The translations under genes and the position numbers were made by a program. Of a stretch of DNA of 64,000 bases, positions 1-10,203 are shown one piece after another (within the stretch, counting starts at the first letter, position 1; each line of letters starts with the position of its first letter). The notes under the pieces were generated by a model. It searched no databases. It was not told where the DNA came from and saw only the letters and a program-made list of their open reading frames with translations. Location: NCBI GenBank assembly GCA_001600175.1, contig BCJC01000001.1:4449652-4513651 (forward strand), in the 5' to 3' direction. This DNA is from Erythrobasidium yunnanense. Taxonomy: Eukaryota; Basidiomycota; Cystobasidiomycetes; Erythrobasidiales; Erythrobasidiaceae.

Positions 1-414
1 CCCACGAAAGCCTAGTGCTGCAAATCCTAAAAGATCTGCAGGACGGCATGCAGATCGAATAGACGAATGAAACTTCTAGAAAGCGTGTCAGGCAAGCGGA
101 GGGTTAGATAAAGCATGTAAAAAGAGCTGTGCGGTTGGGTTCCAACGGTTGGTCTTTGCGGCAGTCACTCACCTGGCGACCTCCTCACGGGATGTATACA
201 GAGCGTTATCAGGGGATCTTAATGCATCCTTCCGGTCCAGCCTATCAGGTAGGAAAGTAATGCTAGTCAGCGGCTTGCTGACCTTGACGATGATATGTGA
301 AGATGCGATGCGCATGTACAGCTATTGCTACAAACAACAATAACGACGTATCACCCTCATAACGATTAATCTCTATACTGCACCTGACATAACTGCTGCT
401 GTTCTCAACTTATG
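1..414. other. left-edge spacer, 3' flank of glycosyltransferase copy A
   Basis: No gene is seen. From about 190 to 414 the sequence is a diverged inverted copy of the region just after the stop of copy B (about 31362-31605). It shares blocks such as the stretch at 243-310 but carries substitutions and small gaps. Left of about 190 the similarity is lost. Short open frames here match nothing recognisable. Confidence 0.6.
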
Positions 415-3400
415 CTATACAAACGAAATCAGCGGGCGATGTTCGAACCAGCTCGCACATCCCTTGGCACCCGGTGCATCGTGGGCATGATACGTGAAGC
501 ATTTTCCGTTGAACTTCCATACGTCTGCCTTGAGACTGTGAAGGTCGAAAAGACACCATGCTCCACACTGCTCTTTCGCCGACTTGAAGAGCCATTCGTT
601 GTGCGAGGTGTCCTTGTCGCACATGGTCTCATTCAGTACAGCGGCTTTCCATCTCTCGCCTGCAGGGCTGTCTAGGAAGCAGCGGTCCTGAAGCTCTCCG
701 GCTTTACCAGTAAGCCTGACGCGACTGAGCTGCTTCTGTGTATGGGCTAATTGTGCAAAGATGGGATCTTCTGTAGCCATAGTCTGTAGACCAGAGTAAG
801 CGGCAGGGTTCTAGAGATTGAATAAGGAATCCCAAAATTAGCCCAGTTCCAAGGCTATGCCTGCTCGGCTGCGATTGAAGGGCACTTACGGGTACATCCA
901 GCTTGTGCTCATCGTATGGGCGTGTCCTCTTCGCTATGTCAAACTCGGAGGGGAAGGCCTGCAGCGTCATGTCTTGATCGAATGTCTGGACCACTTGTTC
1001 TCGGGCAGCGACTCCTAACTTTTGGCGGACTGCTTTGTTGCATGCGAGCTCCATCACAGCGTCGGCATACCCGTGAACTTCTTCCGTGAGATTGCCTGTG
1101 AGTGTAATGAGGTGCCCTGCTACAGCTCTCCCTTCGCCTAGATCACCCAGCTCTTCAGGCAGTCCGCCAGCAAACGAAGTTATAATGGGAACATTCATGG
1201 CCATAGCTTCCGCTACAGCAAGCGAGATGCCCTCCGTTGCCGAAGGCAAGAGGAAAGCATCGCTTCCACGCAGGACAGTCTCTGGCTTATCCACTGTTCC
1301 TAGCAGATGAACGTGCTTTTCCATCCCCGTGATCCTTATGCGCTCCTTGAGGGCATCTTTTAGTCCGCCATCTCCCATCATGTACATGACTGCTTCTGAA
1401 CTGTCGCAAGAGCTTCCTTTGGCGGTTTCCTCCGCCAGGCGACGGTTGACCTCGGCTAGGATATCCGGTACCAGCAGAGGCCGCTTTTGCGTATCGAGAC
1501 GCGCACTTGAAACTAAAGCCAGAGTCGTCTTTGGGAGCTTGAACACTGTATCCTGGATGTTTTGACGTTCTTCTTCGAGTGTCGGGTCGAAGCGTGAAAT
1601 GTTGATACCGAGCTTTGCGACACCGACTCGTTGCTCGGGATAGCCACGAGCGATCAACCAGTCTCGAAGATAGTTTGAGCATGTCAAGGTCCTAGAAAGA
1701 TAGCGTTGATTGATAAGGGCAAAGGATGGGAAGCCGTCCGTCTTCCAGCCATCGAACGATTCATTGTGCAACTAGAAGGTGTATATGACCGTGCAGGACA
1801 AGCCAGTCAGTGTCGATGACTTGGCAATGATCGCCGCTGAAACTCACGTAATCGATCCAAGCTACTCCCGGAGTTTGTTCGACCATCGAGGGCAGAATCT
1901 CGTAGATGAGTTGACAATTGCTCATCAAGACAGACTCGATCCCTCTCGAATCTATCAGGTATTTGATGTAACGAGGGAAGTCGCTCATGCGTAGGAAGGC
2001 AGGTAGTGTATGGATGTCGTTTGTGTACTGAGAGACTTGCGAGAATAGTGCCATGCCTTCAGGATATCTGAAGCGCGTAAGGACCATGGTGACACGGTAG
2101 CCGCGCTCAGCAAAGTGTCGAAGGATTTCGAGCATGCCCATCTCCGAGCCGCCGACTAGAAGCCATCCCTGGATGATCATGATGCTTTTGCCTATCGGGT
2201 GAGGAAGCGGGTTATGGAAGGGTGGCTCCCACGTCATGGGCTCTAGAGCAGCATGAGGTGGAACATGGATGTCTGGCCAAGACCCTGCGTCAAGGGTGGG
2301 GAATTTACTTGGATTTCCATCCGAAACGGTATCGTTGTCGGGGACGCTTGGAGGCCTGCTCACTTCGTGTCAGTATCGTTGGTCGGCCTCAACGGGCTAA
2401 TAAACTCACCAGCTTCCGACTTCGCCTATAGTCTAACGAACCGAAGGTGTCAGCTCCCGATTGACATGAGCAGTGAGCACAGCACTTACCCCTCCCCAAT
2501 GACCTTGTGACGCCAAGCAGAGCCACATCTCCCAAAGTACGACCCGGCCCTCTCGGTCACCGAACGTACATCCAGTAGCTTCTAGACTTGATAAGCGAAA
2601 GGCTGTCGCGTCAGGGATCGTGTTGTCCTTTTCAAAGACAGAATCAGCCTCAGCTACCTGCCTGTTGATGCCAGCTCTGGCGTAGCAGCGGTGAACTCAC
2701 CAGCAGATTTGCCGCACCGAAATGAACACCCCCCATCAGGCTGTCTCCTCCCTCGTAATGACCAACAATATCCCACATCGGTACTGACGCGAAAGCCCAG
2801 GCAGACTTCTCGAGTATCGTATGCTCGAGCATCGCAGGTGGATTGATGAACGCGCCATATGGAGCTCCAGATTTGAGCATCAATTTGCGTAATGTCTTTG
2901 AATATCCTCCGGATTTCCGTGAAGGCTTGCGATGTATTGTCACTCTTGAATCGAGCTTCGCCAGCTCTTCGAGGATAGCAAAGCTTTCCGGCTCCGAAGT
3001 CGCTTCGTCCACCAGAATGAACCAGCGCCATAGCTTCAATGACGACTGAGCCAGTGTTTGATAGCTCAAGTCGATAAGGTCGCGCGACGGGTTGAGAACG
3101 ATACTGCCGAGAGCAAAGACTGGAGTCTGCTGGTCCGACAGAGCTACGGGTGCCGAGGAAAACTGGTTGCGAGGACGCCAGAGAGATAAGGGATTCTGAT
3201 GAGGATGGAGGATGTGGTCTTGCACGCGAGGATGTGGGGAGAGCTGGAGTTGCTCTGTCGCGTAATAATGCTCTGGCTTGCGCAATAAGCGAGCACCAGT
3301 AAGAACCTTTTGCTTAATCGCTCTTCCTGCAGTGTTGCGAACTTCTGAGGAAATCAGCCCGCTTGAACACCACAACGGGACCAAGAGACCGAGGAAGAAG

Positions 3401-3500
3401 AGCATCCCAACGCGGCTCTGGCTGAACCGCAAGTTGCGGGTAGTGGAAGCTGCGAGATGCTTCATATTGAGAATGAGCTTGCGAGAAGAATCGTCGACAG
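190..3500 (-). repeat. left arm of ~3.3 kb inverted gene duplication
   Basis: The reverse complement of this stretch matches about 28270-31605 on the plus strand. It covers the whole coding region of a glycosyltransferase gene plus about 200 bases of 3' flank, and only about 30-40 bases before the start codon. Exons are nearly identical. Introns 1 and 5 are identical by eye, introns 2 and 3 differ at a few bases, and intron 4 is clearly diverged. No target-site duplication or transposon terminal repeat was seen at either end. The arms face each other across about 24.8 kb. Confidence 0.9.
415..3465 (-). CDS. GT2-like/GT4 fusion glycosyltransferase, copy A
   Basis: Exons read on the minus strand are 3465-2701, 2657-2490, 2432-2410, 2355-1848, 1771-890 and 810-415. 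They sum to 914 codons with no break. The start is the ATG at 3465, because homology with copy B begins just before it. Residues 19-38 form a signal anchor, so a Golgi type II enzyme is expected. Residues ~110-325 resemble a GT2 domain but lack the DxD acids: the position holding DDDD in the third paralogue reads INPP here. Residues ~377-780 are a GT4 (glycosyl transferases group 1) domain, with the EX7E pair at about E668 and E676 (TEGISLAVAEAM) and a nucleotide-site motif SSARLDTQKRP. The last ~130 residues are a six-cysteine tail of unknown function. Exon 3 is only 23 nt. The donor and acceptor sugars cannot be read from the sequence. Confidence 0.88.
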
Positions 3501-4259
3501 CAGACGAGCAGTGGTATACGCAGAGGCTGCCAATGCCGTATAGATGCGTCCAAGCAGAGGCTACCGGACGAAAAGCTCGTTCCCAGCGACTGACTTCTTC
3601 TTGATGATGATGATAGTTATCATATGGAAGCACAGACTTTATCAGGGTGTTGATACATTATTATTTTCGCAGAGCTTGGAAAAGCAAGCAGATCCCGGGC
3701 GGACATTCCTTGCCGGGCGCGTTGGCGCGCACACGCGACGCCGGGGATCGCGTACCCATACCAGGTCAGTTCAGGGTTTCGTTTGCCCTTCATTTCAAGA
3801 GCAAGAGTTAACTTATAGCATGGACTAAGTTGCTTATCGTTTCGATAAAATGATGGAATGCTGCAGCTAGCTGGTGAACGAGCGGAAGACAACATGTTCA
3901 GGAAAGGTGATCTCCTATGTACGATAAGCTGTGTTCATACTGTATGTTGCAGTAGCCCTGTTCCGAGTATCTTACGTGTCTTGCAAATGTGACGGCACTC
4001 TGGCAAGCTAGCTTCAGCTGGGTTGGCGTGTCAGACATGTACAGCCAGTGCAAGGAAACCCAGAGTCGACCTGATCTACATATTGTACGCGAGTATGCAG
4101 CACGCCCTTCCGCTTCTACACATTGGATACAAACTGCGTAGGACTGAGTACTATCATTCTTGGAACTGCTGGATCGAGAACGCTCCTGCAACGACAACCT
4201 GAACCCTTTCCAGAATCACTATCGCAAGCACATCCACACACACTGCCAACATACTGCAC
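3466..4259. promoter_or_regulatory. spacer: promoter of copy A and 3' end of GT92 gene
   Basis: This 794-base stretch lies between two minus-strand genes and should hold the promoter and 5' leader of copy A. Apart from the first 30-40 bases next to the ATG it is not shared with the region before copy B, so the two copies have different promoters. Open frames here match nothing recognisable. Confidence 0.5.
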
Positions 4260-5886
4260 TTAGAATCTCACATCCCTCGGGTCGAAGATGAGACGCTTGA
4301 TGGAAGCCATTGACGATCTCGAGCTCACAGACGGCCAGACGTTTCCACGCTTCAAGTACGCGTGCAGAGCGATAGTGTGTTGACCGTACCAGCTGTTCCG
4401 AATACCTTCATCGAGAACGATATATTGCGCCGGGGTCTCTGCAATTTCTTCTGCGTGCTTGTGAGATGCAAAGACATTCTGCGCATCCTGTACCATAGAT
4501 GGAACAAATTCGCGATAGCACATCGCCGGACCACCCTGCAGGAGTCGCCAGTTGTCCGCTGCGGTGACGCCTTGAAGGAGGGCACATATCAGTATTATGA
4601 TTGGTAAGCATAGTCTCGTGAACCCACGTTCCATCTTTTCCAGGCAATTTTCGAGAGAGCGCTGCTCGTAATCTGCACATATACTCGTTAGTATGGTGAA
4701 ACGGCTTCAGGCGAAGTTGCCCATAGCTACTCACGAGCCAGCATTAAAGGCTCAGTAACGATCGGATCCATGCCGTTCTCTTGGTGTATGGCATGAGCAT
4801 TGCGGATGCTATATGCGGCGCCCGTTAGGCCGTCAAACTCATCCTTTTTAGCAATGCAGTCGTGGGCGCCATTGAATGCAGCAGCCAGTCCAGATTTGGA
4901 ACCCCGAAGCGCGACCTGCGTAAGGCTCAGCATCGAGTCGTGTAGCGAATCTTGGAGATGCTCACTTTGCCCTCAGCTTGGGTGTTCCGCAAGACCTTCC
5001 GATAGGTTATACTATCGAGAACGGACGTTGATGCATCGGCTCTTACTACGCCCACATTGACATATTCTCCATTCCTTGTTAACGCTAAGCAGCGGCCACT
5101 CCTCACTGCAGGCGACAGCAGGTAATCGTGGAGCGGGTATGTCACCACTGATTCCCCAATTTGTGTAGGCTTTGTATCGGATCGGTAGAGTTGACTGAGG
5201 CGTAGGAATTCATCCGAATCAAAGTGAAAGAGCCATTCCGTGGAGTTGCCATAGGTTTCTTGACAATGGTCCATTAGCCGTCCTTGGAAAGCCCGATGAT
5301 TCGGGGCACTTCCGTCTATACAATACAATAGAGCTTCTCAGTCGCAATGTCAATCGATACAAGGTGGGTTGAACCCTACCTTTCCAGGCCATGGTATGCA
5401 GAGTCACGATACCTCGCTCGATATACGGACTCAAGACTTTGAAGGTATTTGTGAACTCGCCATAATCGTACAGGTAGAAATGCTGGACACCCCTTTGATG
5501 TTTGTCAATGCATTAGCCCTCTCTGTCAACCTTTTTGCACTCGGCTTGCCAAGTGTTACGTACATCAAGCGGTGATAGATAATCCACTCGTCCAGGTACT
5601 CGGCCTCCCACGATGTAATGCCGCAGACAGACGCATTGAAGAGTGGTCTATCGTGAGATTGGCTGTAGCTGCGAGAGTGCGCATCCAAGTTGGAATTGAT
5701 AATTTGGTAGGCCAACGTCGTGGATGATGGTGGTGGTGATCTTGCAGCCAGCTCTTCCCCAGAACACTCCAGCGACGAAGAAGAGGAGCTAAAGAAGATA
5801 GCGAACGAGCATAGGCTCAACACTGCGAGGGTCAACCATCTTGACATGTTCCAGAAGGGCTGTTCGCTGTCTTGCGAGTTGTGCAT
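4260..5886 (-). CDS. GT92-type glycosyltransferase, paralogue A
   Basis: A type II membrane protein with its anchor at residues ~17-32. It then shows the GT92 (DUF23) signature: YLDEWIIYHRLMGVQHFYLYD, a DxD-bearing WLFHFDSDEFL and a C-terminal block ending RNSWYGQHTI. Known GT92 enzymes are Golgi galactosyltransferases (for example plant GALS beta-1,4-galactan synthases and nematode GALT-1), so a galactosyl transfer is plausible but not shown. Several short introns are needed. Intron 1 starts at 5563 and ends before 5492, joining HRLM to GVQHF. A late intron near 4574-4630 joins MER to VTAADNW, and the paralogue at 35156-36790 has an intron at the same place. It lies next to copy A in the same orientation and back-to-back with the alpha-galactosidase gene. 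The reading frame appears intact. Confidence 0.82.
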
Positions 5887-6285
5887 AGACTGGAATATAA
5901 CAAAGACCTTGGAGCGTCAACTTCAAGAGCCAGCGGAGGGATCCATCGTAACCGAAAACATCAACGCGTCTTAGCGTGAGTTACGTTATGGCGCCGGGCA
6001 AGTTGCCTCTGTCACGCGTTCAAGATCAGCCGGCACGAAAAGGCATGCTGGGATGTCTCTACAGCGCGTCCTGTAGGGAAGAGGTTATCTTAGCCCTCTT
6101 TACACGAGCATGCCTTGCGCCTGAAAACCCTTCATATCAGAGTTAGAGCGGGAGGGAAACCAACACGGCATTCTGTGCAATAAGTCAATGCTAAGAGCTG
6201 ACAAGCAGAACGGTCCTGAATCCCTTCGTACTCATCATACTACCTCTTCCTGTCGAACACTGCCAGCTCAACGCGTTCCATAGAA
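5887..6285. promoter_or_regulatory. divergent promoter between GT92 A and GH27
   Basis: These 399 bases separate the start codons of two genes transcribed away from each other, so shared control of the transferase and the alpha-galactosidase is possible. No clear TATA box or repeated operator-like motif was recognised. Confidence 0.5.
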
Positions 6286-8485
6286 ATGGCCAGCTTGGTA
6301 TATCATCGACTAGATTCGGAGAAAGACTCGCTTCAAGCCCAAGGTCTTCTGTCAGATAGCAATAATGCTCCTGACGACAGAAGCTACGAGGATCTTCCCA
6401 ATACCGACAGAGAAGACTGGATTCCTGCTCCCACGAAATACGAACATGCTCGGTCATGGCGTAGACAAATTGTTATCAGCGCCGCTGTCCTGTTGGCGAC
6501 TGCCCTCGCTATCTCTGCCTTTCTGAAATATGGAGACATGATGCACCGGAACGAGGTTCTAGCTGCCAAACCCATGCTCGGCTGGAGTAGCTGGAACCGG
6601 TCAGTCTGGCCTGCTTGCAAGGCACTGACCTGACGAGGGCACACTGCTGAGTATGCGAGGTGTACCCCAGGTTCAAATGTGAAGTCAACGAATCCATCAT
6701 TATCGAGTCGGCAAAAGCTATCAAAGCTCAGGGATTGCTCGATCTAGGGTAAAGTTCCGTTTCTATCGCCTTCGTTGTCCTTGAAACTTACTGTCGTATC
6801 TCTACAAGATATGAATATATCGCTGTGCGTCAATCCTGCTTGCAGAGCGTTAGCTTAATACAGTGAGATCTGACGTATATAATTTTGGACAGATTGACGA
6901 TGTACTTTACGAATATATACACATGGCCCTCTACCGATGCTGAAAACCAATTGCGTGATTTCCCAGTGCTGGCAAGCCGATGAACGCGATCCCCAGACGC
7001 AGGCACCTCTGGAACATCCTGTGAAGTTTCCCAGCGGCTTCGCTAGCTTGACATCAACCTTGCACGACATGGGTTTCAAGGCGGGTATCTATAGTTCTGC
7101 AGGCACGCAAACGTGCGGCCGTCGATTCGGCAGTCTTGGCTTTGAGGATATCGATGCACAGGCAGTGAGTCTCCATCATACAAGTTACGTCAAGGGCCAC
7201 GATTGATCGCGTCTTCTCTTGCTCTCAGTATGCTGCGTGGGGTTTCGATCTTCTAAAGTTGGATAATTGGTGAGAAGCAATCCTTGATGCTGGCCAATAA
7301 TGCTATAGCTAGTGCTCTGCAGCTTCAACAACGACCTCGAGGGAACTCCGCAATTATCTCGAGATAGATATGCAGTCATGGCACAAGCATTGCGCAAGAC
7401 CGGAAGACCCATCTGGTACTATCTTTGCAATTGGGTCAGTCGCGGCCTTCCTTTTAGTACGCTAACCGCTTCTAATGCTCGTCAAACCATCTCAGGGACA
7501 TGATTCTGTTCAAGACGTGAGTGATGAGCTGCGAAAACTGACATCTAGCTGATGGCGAGTGCTGTTGTATCCAGTGGGCCAGCGAATTCGCCCAAAGTTA
7601 CCGCGTCACAGGTGCGTGAAATAGTGATCTTCGTGGACAAGGCTTCTGACACGTCAAGCAGGCGACGTAGGAATGAATTACGGTTGGTGGAGCACTTCTC
7701 TCGTTATTGTCGGTCGCTGACTTTCCTGCATCTTTTCAGACAGTTTCGATGAGACGGGATACAACCTTGCTATCATGCTTATAGCAGACCTAACATCATC
7801 AGTTATACACAAGTCTAAGCAAGGGAGCTGGGCCGACATGGATAGCTTGGAGGTAATGCCGAAGTACTTCAGAACAGCCGAGAGATAGACTAAATGTAGC
7901 ATCCGACTTCAGGTAGGAAACGATGGTTTGTCTACGAGCGAGTACCGGACACAGATGAGCCTGTGGGCTCTTGCCAAGAGTCCCTTGATGCTTGGTCATG
8001 ACCCAACAAACAGGTACGCTGCGACCATGAACATGCTAGCCGTGATTGACAGACCGTCGCATACAGTACCAAGGATACACTCGATATCATATCGAATCAG
8101 GCTGTGCTTGCTGTCAACCAGGATGAACTGGGAAAGCCTGGGTATCGTGTCTGGAAAAGGGAGGTTTCATCAGGCGGGGCTCTTCAGCTGTGGAAAGGCG
8201 AGCTGAGCGGAGAGTGCGTTTCCGATTGACCATCTTGGTGTTGTGACTTCGCTCATGTCATTCCACAGTGCCTACGTCTTGCTACTCATCAACTCGACGC
8301 CCTCCCTGCAAACGGTGTATATTGACCTATCAGACGAGTTTTTCAGCAAGAATGAGGTCGAGGGCCTCAAGACCCTGACAGCAAGTGATCTTTGGCACGA
8401 TGGAGAGTCTGTTCAGATCGCCAATGGCCAGCTTAAATTGGATGTACAAAGCCATGATGTGACGATGCTGAGATTACAAGCCTGA
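6286..8485 (+). CDS. membrane-anchored GH27 alpha-galactosidase
   Basis: Predicted to hydrolyse terminal alpha-galactosyl residues. The family signature is clear across about nine exons: GWSSWNR, joined over an intron to FKCEVNES; YEYI; GFKAGIYSSAGTQTCGRR; the nucleophile segment WGFDLLKLDNC; WYYLCNWG; the acid/base segment SWADMDSLEVGNDGLS; and SLWALAKSPLMLGHD. It ends in a C-terminal beta-sandwich. In SWADMDSLEVG the second Asp matches the catalytic Asp of the family's usual WNDPDML. Fungal GH27 enzymes usually have a cleaved signal peptide. This one has a ~60-residue acidic cytosolic tail and then a membrane anchor at residues 61-80, so it probably stays in the Golgi or at the membrane. 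The ATG at 6286 gives the tail plus anchor. All splice joins needed to keep the frame have GT and AG ends. Confidence 0.88.
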
Positions 8486-8969
8486 AGAAGGTGAGCGAGG
8501 ACGTAGTTAGAAGCCTTACAGAGCAGTATAGTCGCCCATTCGTTATTTGTGTTGTTGCATTTCCGTACAAATGGGGATTTCTCGACTTCTTAGGCTGGGT
8601 GAGAGATTGAGCTTTAGCCTCGCTGAGTGTCTCTTGGTAATGAGTCAGAGTATACTATAGTATCTCACAAGCAGACACTTTAAGCTCTTCGTTCTGTGAG
8701 ATGCACCCATGGTGGCGGCGTGCTTTGACGGCACCGACCTCTTCTATTGAGACACCTGTTCAGAACGGGCCTGGCCGTCTTTAGAAAAGCATAGTCATAA
8801 TTATGTAGAGAATAGAGGGTTAGACACAGCTTGTAAGCTCTCAACACGGCCCTTGGAATCAGCATCACGTTCTATTAGCCTGGTTAGTCGCGTAGCAAGC
8901 TCATTGAGCGAGTATGTTGCTGAGACATCGGTCTTTGACCCTTCAGCGCTTGCCCAAGTACAAGCACGG
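8486..8969. other. spacer between GH27 and hydrolase A
   Basis: It holds the 3' end of the GH27 gene and the presumed promoter of the alpha/beta hydrolase. The hydrolase frame stays open upstream to about 8853 but has no ATG there, only a TTG. Nothing else was recognised. Confidence 0.45.
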
Positions 8970-9875
8970 ATGTCTTCTGCCATCTTGATCCTGCGAGACG
9001 GTCGGGATCTATCCTACGCTTTTTACGGTGCTGTCGAGCGTGCTCAGCACGACGTCTTCTACTTTCACGGAGCCAATGGATGTCGTTTGAATGCACGTCA
9101 TCTCCATCAGGCAGCAGTAGACCTCAGTATACGCATAATCAGCGTGGACAGAGCGGGCATTGGCCAGTCTTGTCCTCATCCGGCAGGCTTTCCTCCATCA
9201 GATCTCCTTCGAGCATGGACTTCGGACATCATCGAGCTTGCGGATCATCTTCAGCTTGGACGATTCTCCATATTGGGCATGTCGACAGGCGGGTCATTTG
9301 CTCTAGCTTGCGCGAGGTTTCTGCCATTATCCAGGCTGCATAATATAGGAGCTGTAGCACCCGTTGCGCCTATACATGAAATTGGCTCGAAAGGTCTTGC
9401 GTTGGGTCTGAAGATCCAGAATTACCTCGTCTCGTATCTTCCTGAATGGGTCGTGGAGAAAGCCCTCGAAGCCCGTCTCGGACTGGCTGCGCGAGACCCG
9501 GACAAGTATGTCTTGATGAGGATACTTGTAGGAGGTGAGGAACAGCTCGCAAAGCTTTCGGAAGAGGAGAGATTGGAGCTGGAACAAAGACGAGAATCGG
9601 TTGCCGAGGCATATCGAACGGGCAGCGGAGGAATCGCCAAAGAGTTCAAGGCTCTCGTCGGTGATTGGGGTTTTGCATTGGGAGAAATCCTAGACGGAGG
9701 ACGCGTGCATCTTTGGGCTGGCGAAGACGACACGATTATGCCGCCAGGACTGGTCAAGAGGATGGCCGATAAGATTCCAGGATCGCGCTATCAAGCGTAT
9801 GAAGGAGAGACACATGACTCTCTCATCTCCGAAACTGGCAGAGACATGCTGAGGCAGCTTGTGCGGACTTCTTGA
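8970..9875 (+). CDS. alpha/beta hydrolase, paralogue A
   Basis: A single-exon protein of 301 residues if the ATG at 8970 is used. This start puts LRDGRDLSYAFYG at the N-terminus, matching the start of the paralogue at 37569-38507. The fold is shown by the oxyanion segment FHGANG, the nucleophile elbow GMSTGG (Ser105), an acid in WAGEDD (about residue 253) and the histidine in GETHDSL (about 282). No signal peptide or anchor is seen, so it is probably cytosolic. The substrate is unknown, and hydrolases of this type act on esters, lactones or peroxides. Its presence beside the glycosyltransferases, repeated at the other end of the cluster, suggests a role in the same pathway. Confidence 0.8.
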   Translation: MSSAILILRDGRDLSYAFYGAVERAQHDVFYFHGANGCRLNARHLHQAAVDLSIRIISVDRAGIGQSCPHPAGFPPSDLLRAWTSDIIELADHLQLGRFSILGMSTGGSFALACARFLPLSRLHNIGAVAPVAPIHEIGSKGLALGLKIQNYLVSYLPEWVVEKALEARLGLAARDPDKYVLMRILVGGEEQLAKLSEEERLELEQRRESVAEAYRTGSGGIAKEFKALVGDWGFALGEILDGGRVHLWAGEDDTIMPPGLVKRMADKIPGSRYQAYEGETHDSLISETGRDMLRQLVRTS

Positions 9876-10203
9876 ATTAGGCTGGGCAAGCAATCGAGCT
9901 CTGCGACAGCAAGTCGTAGGCGGCGGACAGCGAAAAATGTATAGTCGGAAGTGGAGTAGCATCGCCGTAGACAAGCTGCCGGTGTCGAAATGTCGGCTGG
10001 AAGCGCACTGACAGGGGGTTGAGAAGTGTGCAAAAGGGTTGTGAGCTAGTATAATAGGCTATATTGCAATTCGAGATATGGTAAAAGGTCGCTGTACTAT
10101 CCAAGACATCAGGGGAACGAGTGTTGACATGTGGTGACGACCAGGAATCACAGCTGAACGAATTATGCGGGTCTAAGTCCAACAACGACAACCGCTTATA
10201 ATT
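9876..10203. other. convergent 3' spacer
   Basis: These 328 bases lie between the 3' ends of hydrolase A (plus) and the LIM gene (minus). No gene was recognised. Confidence 0.5.

Noticed and set aside
415-3465. Copy A as a decaying pseudogene
   Set aside because: All six exons match copy B in length, splice ends are kept, no stop interrupts the 913 residues, and most changes are silent.
8853-8969. N-terminal extension of hydrolase A to 8853
   Set aside because: The upstream frame begins with TTG rather than ATG, and the paralogue aligns from just after the ATG at 8970.
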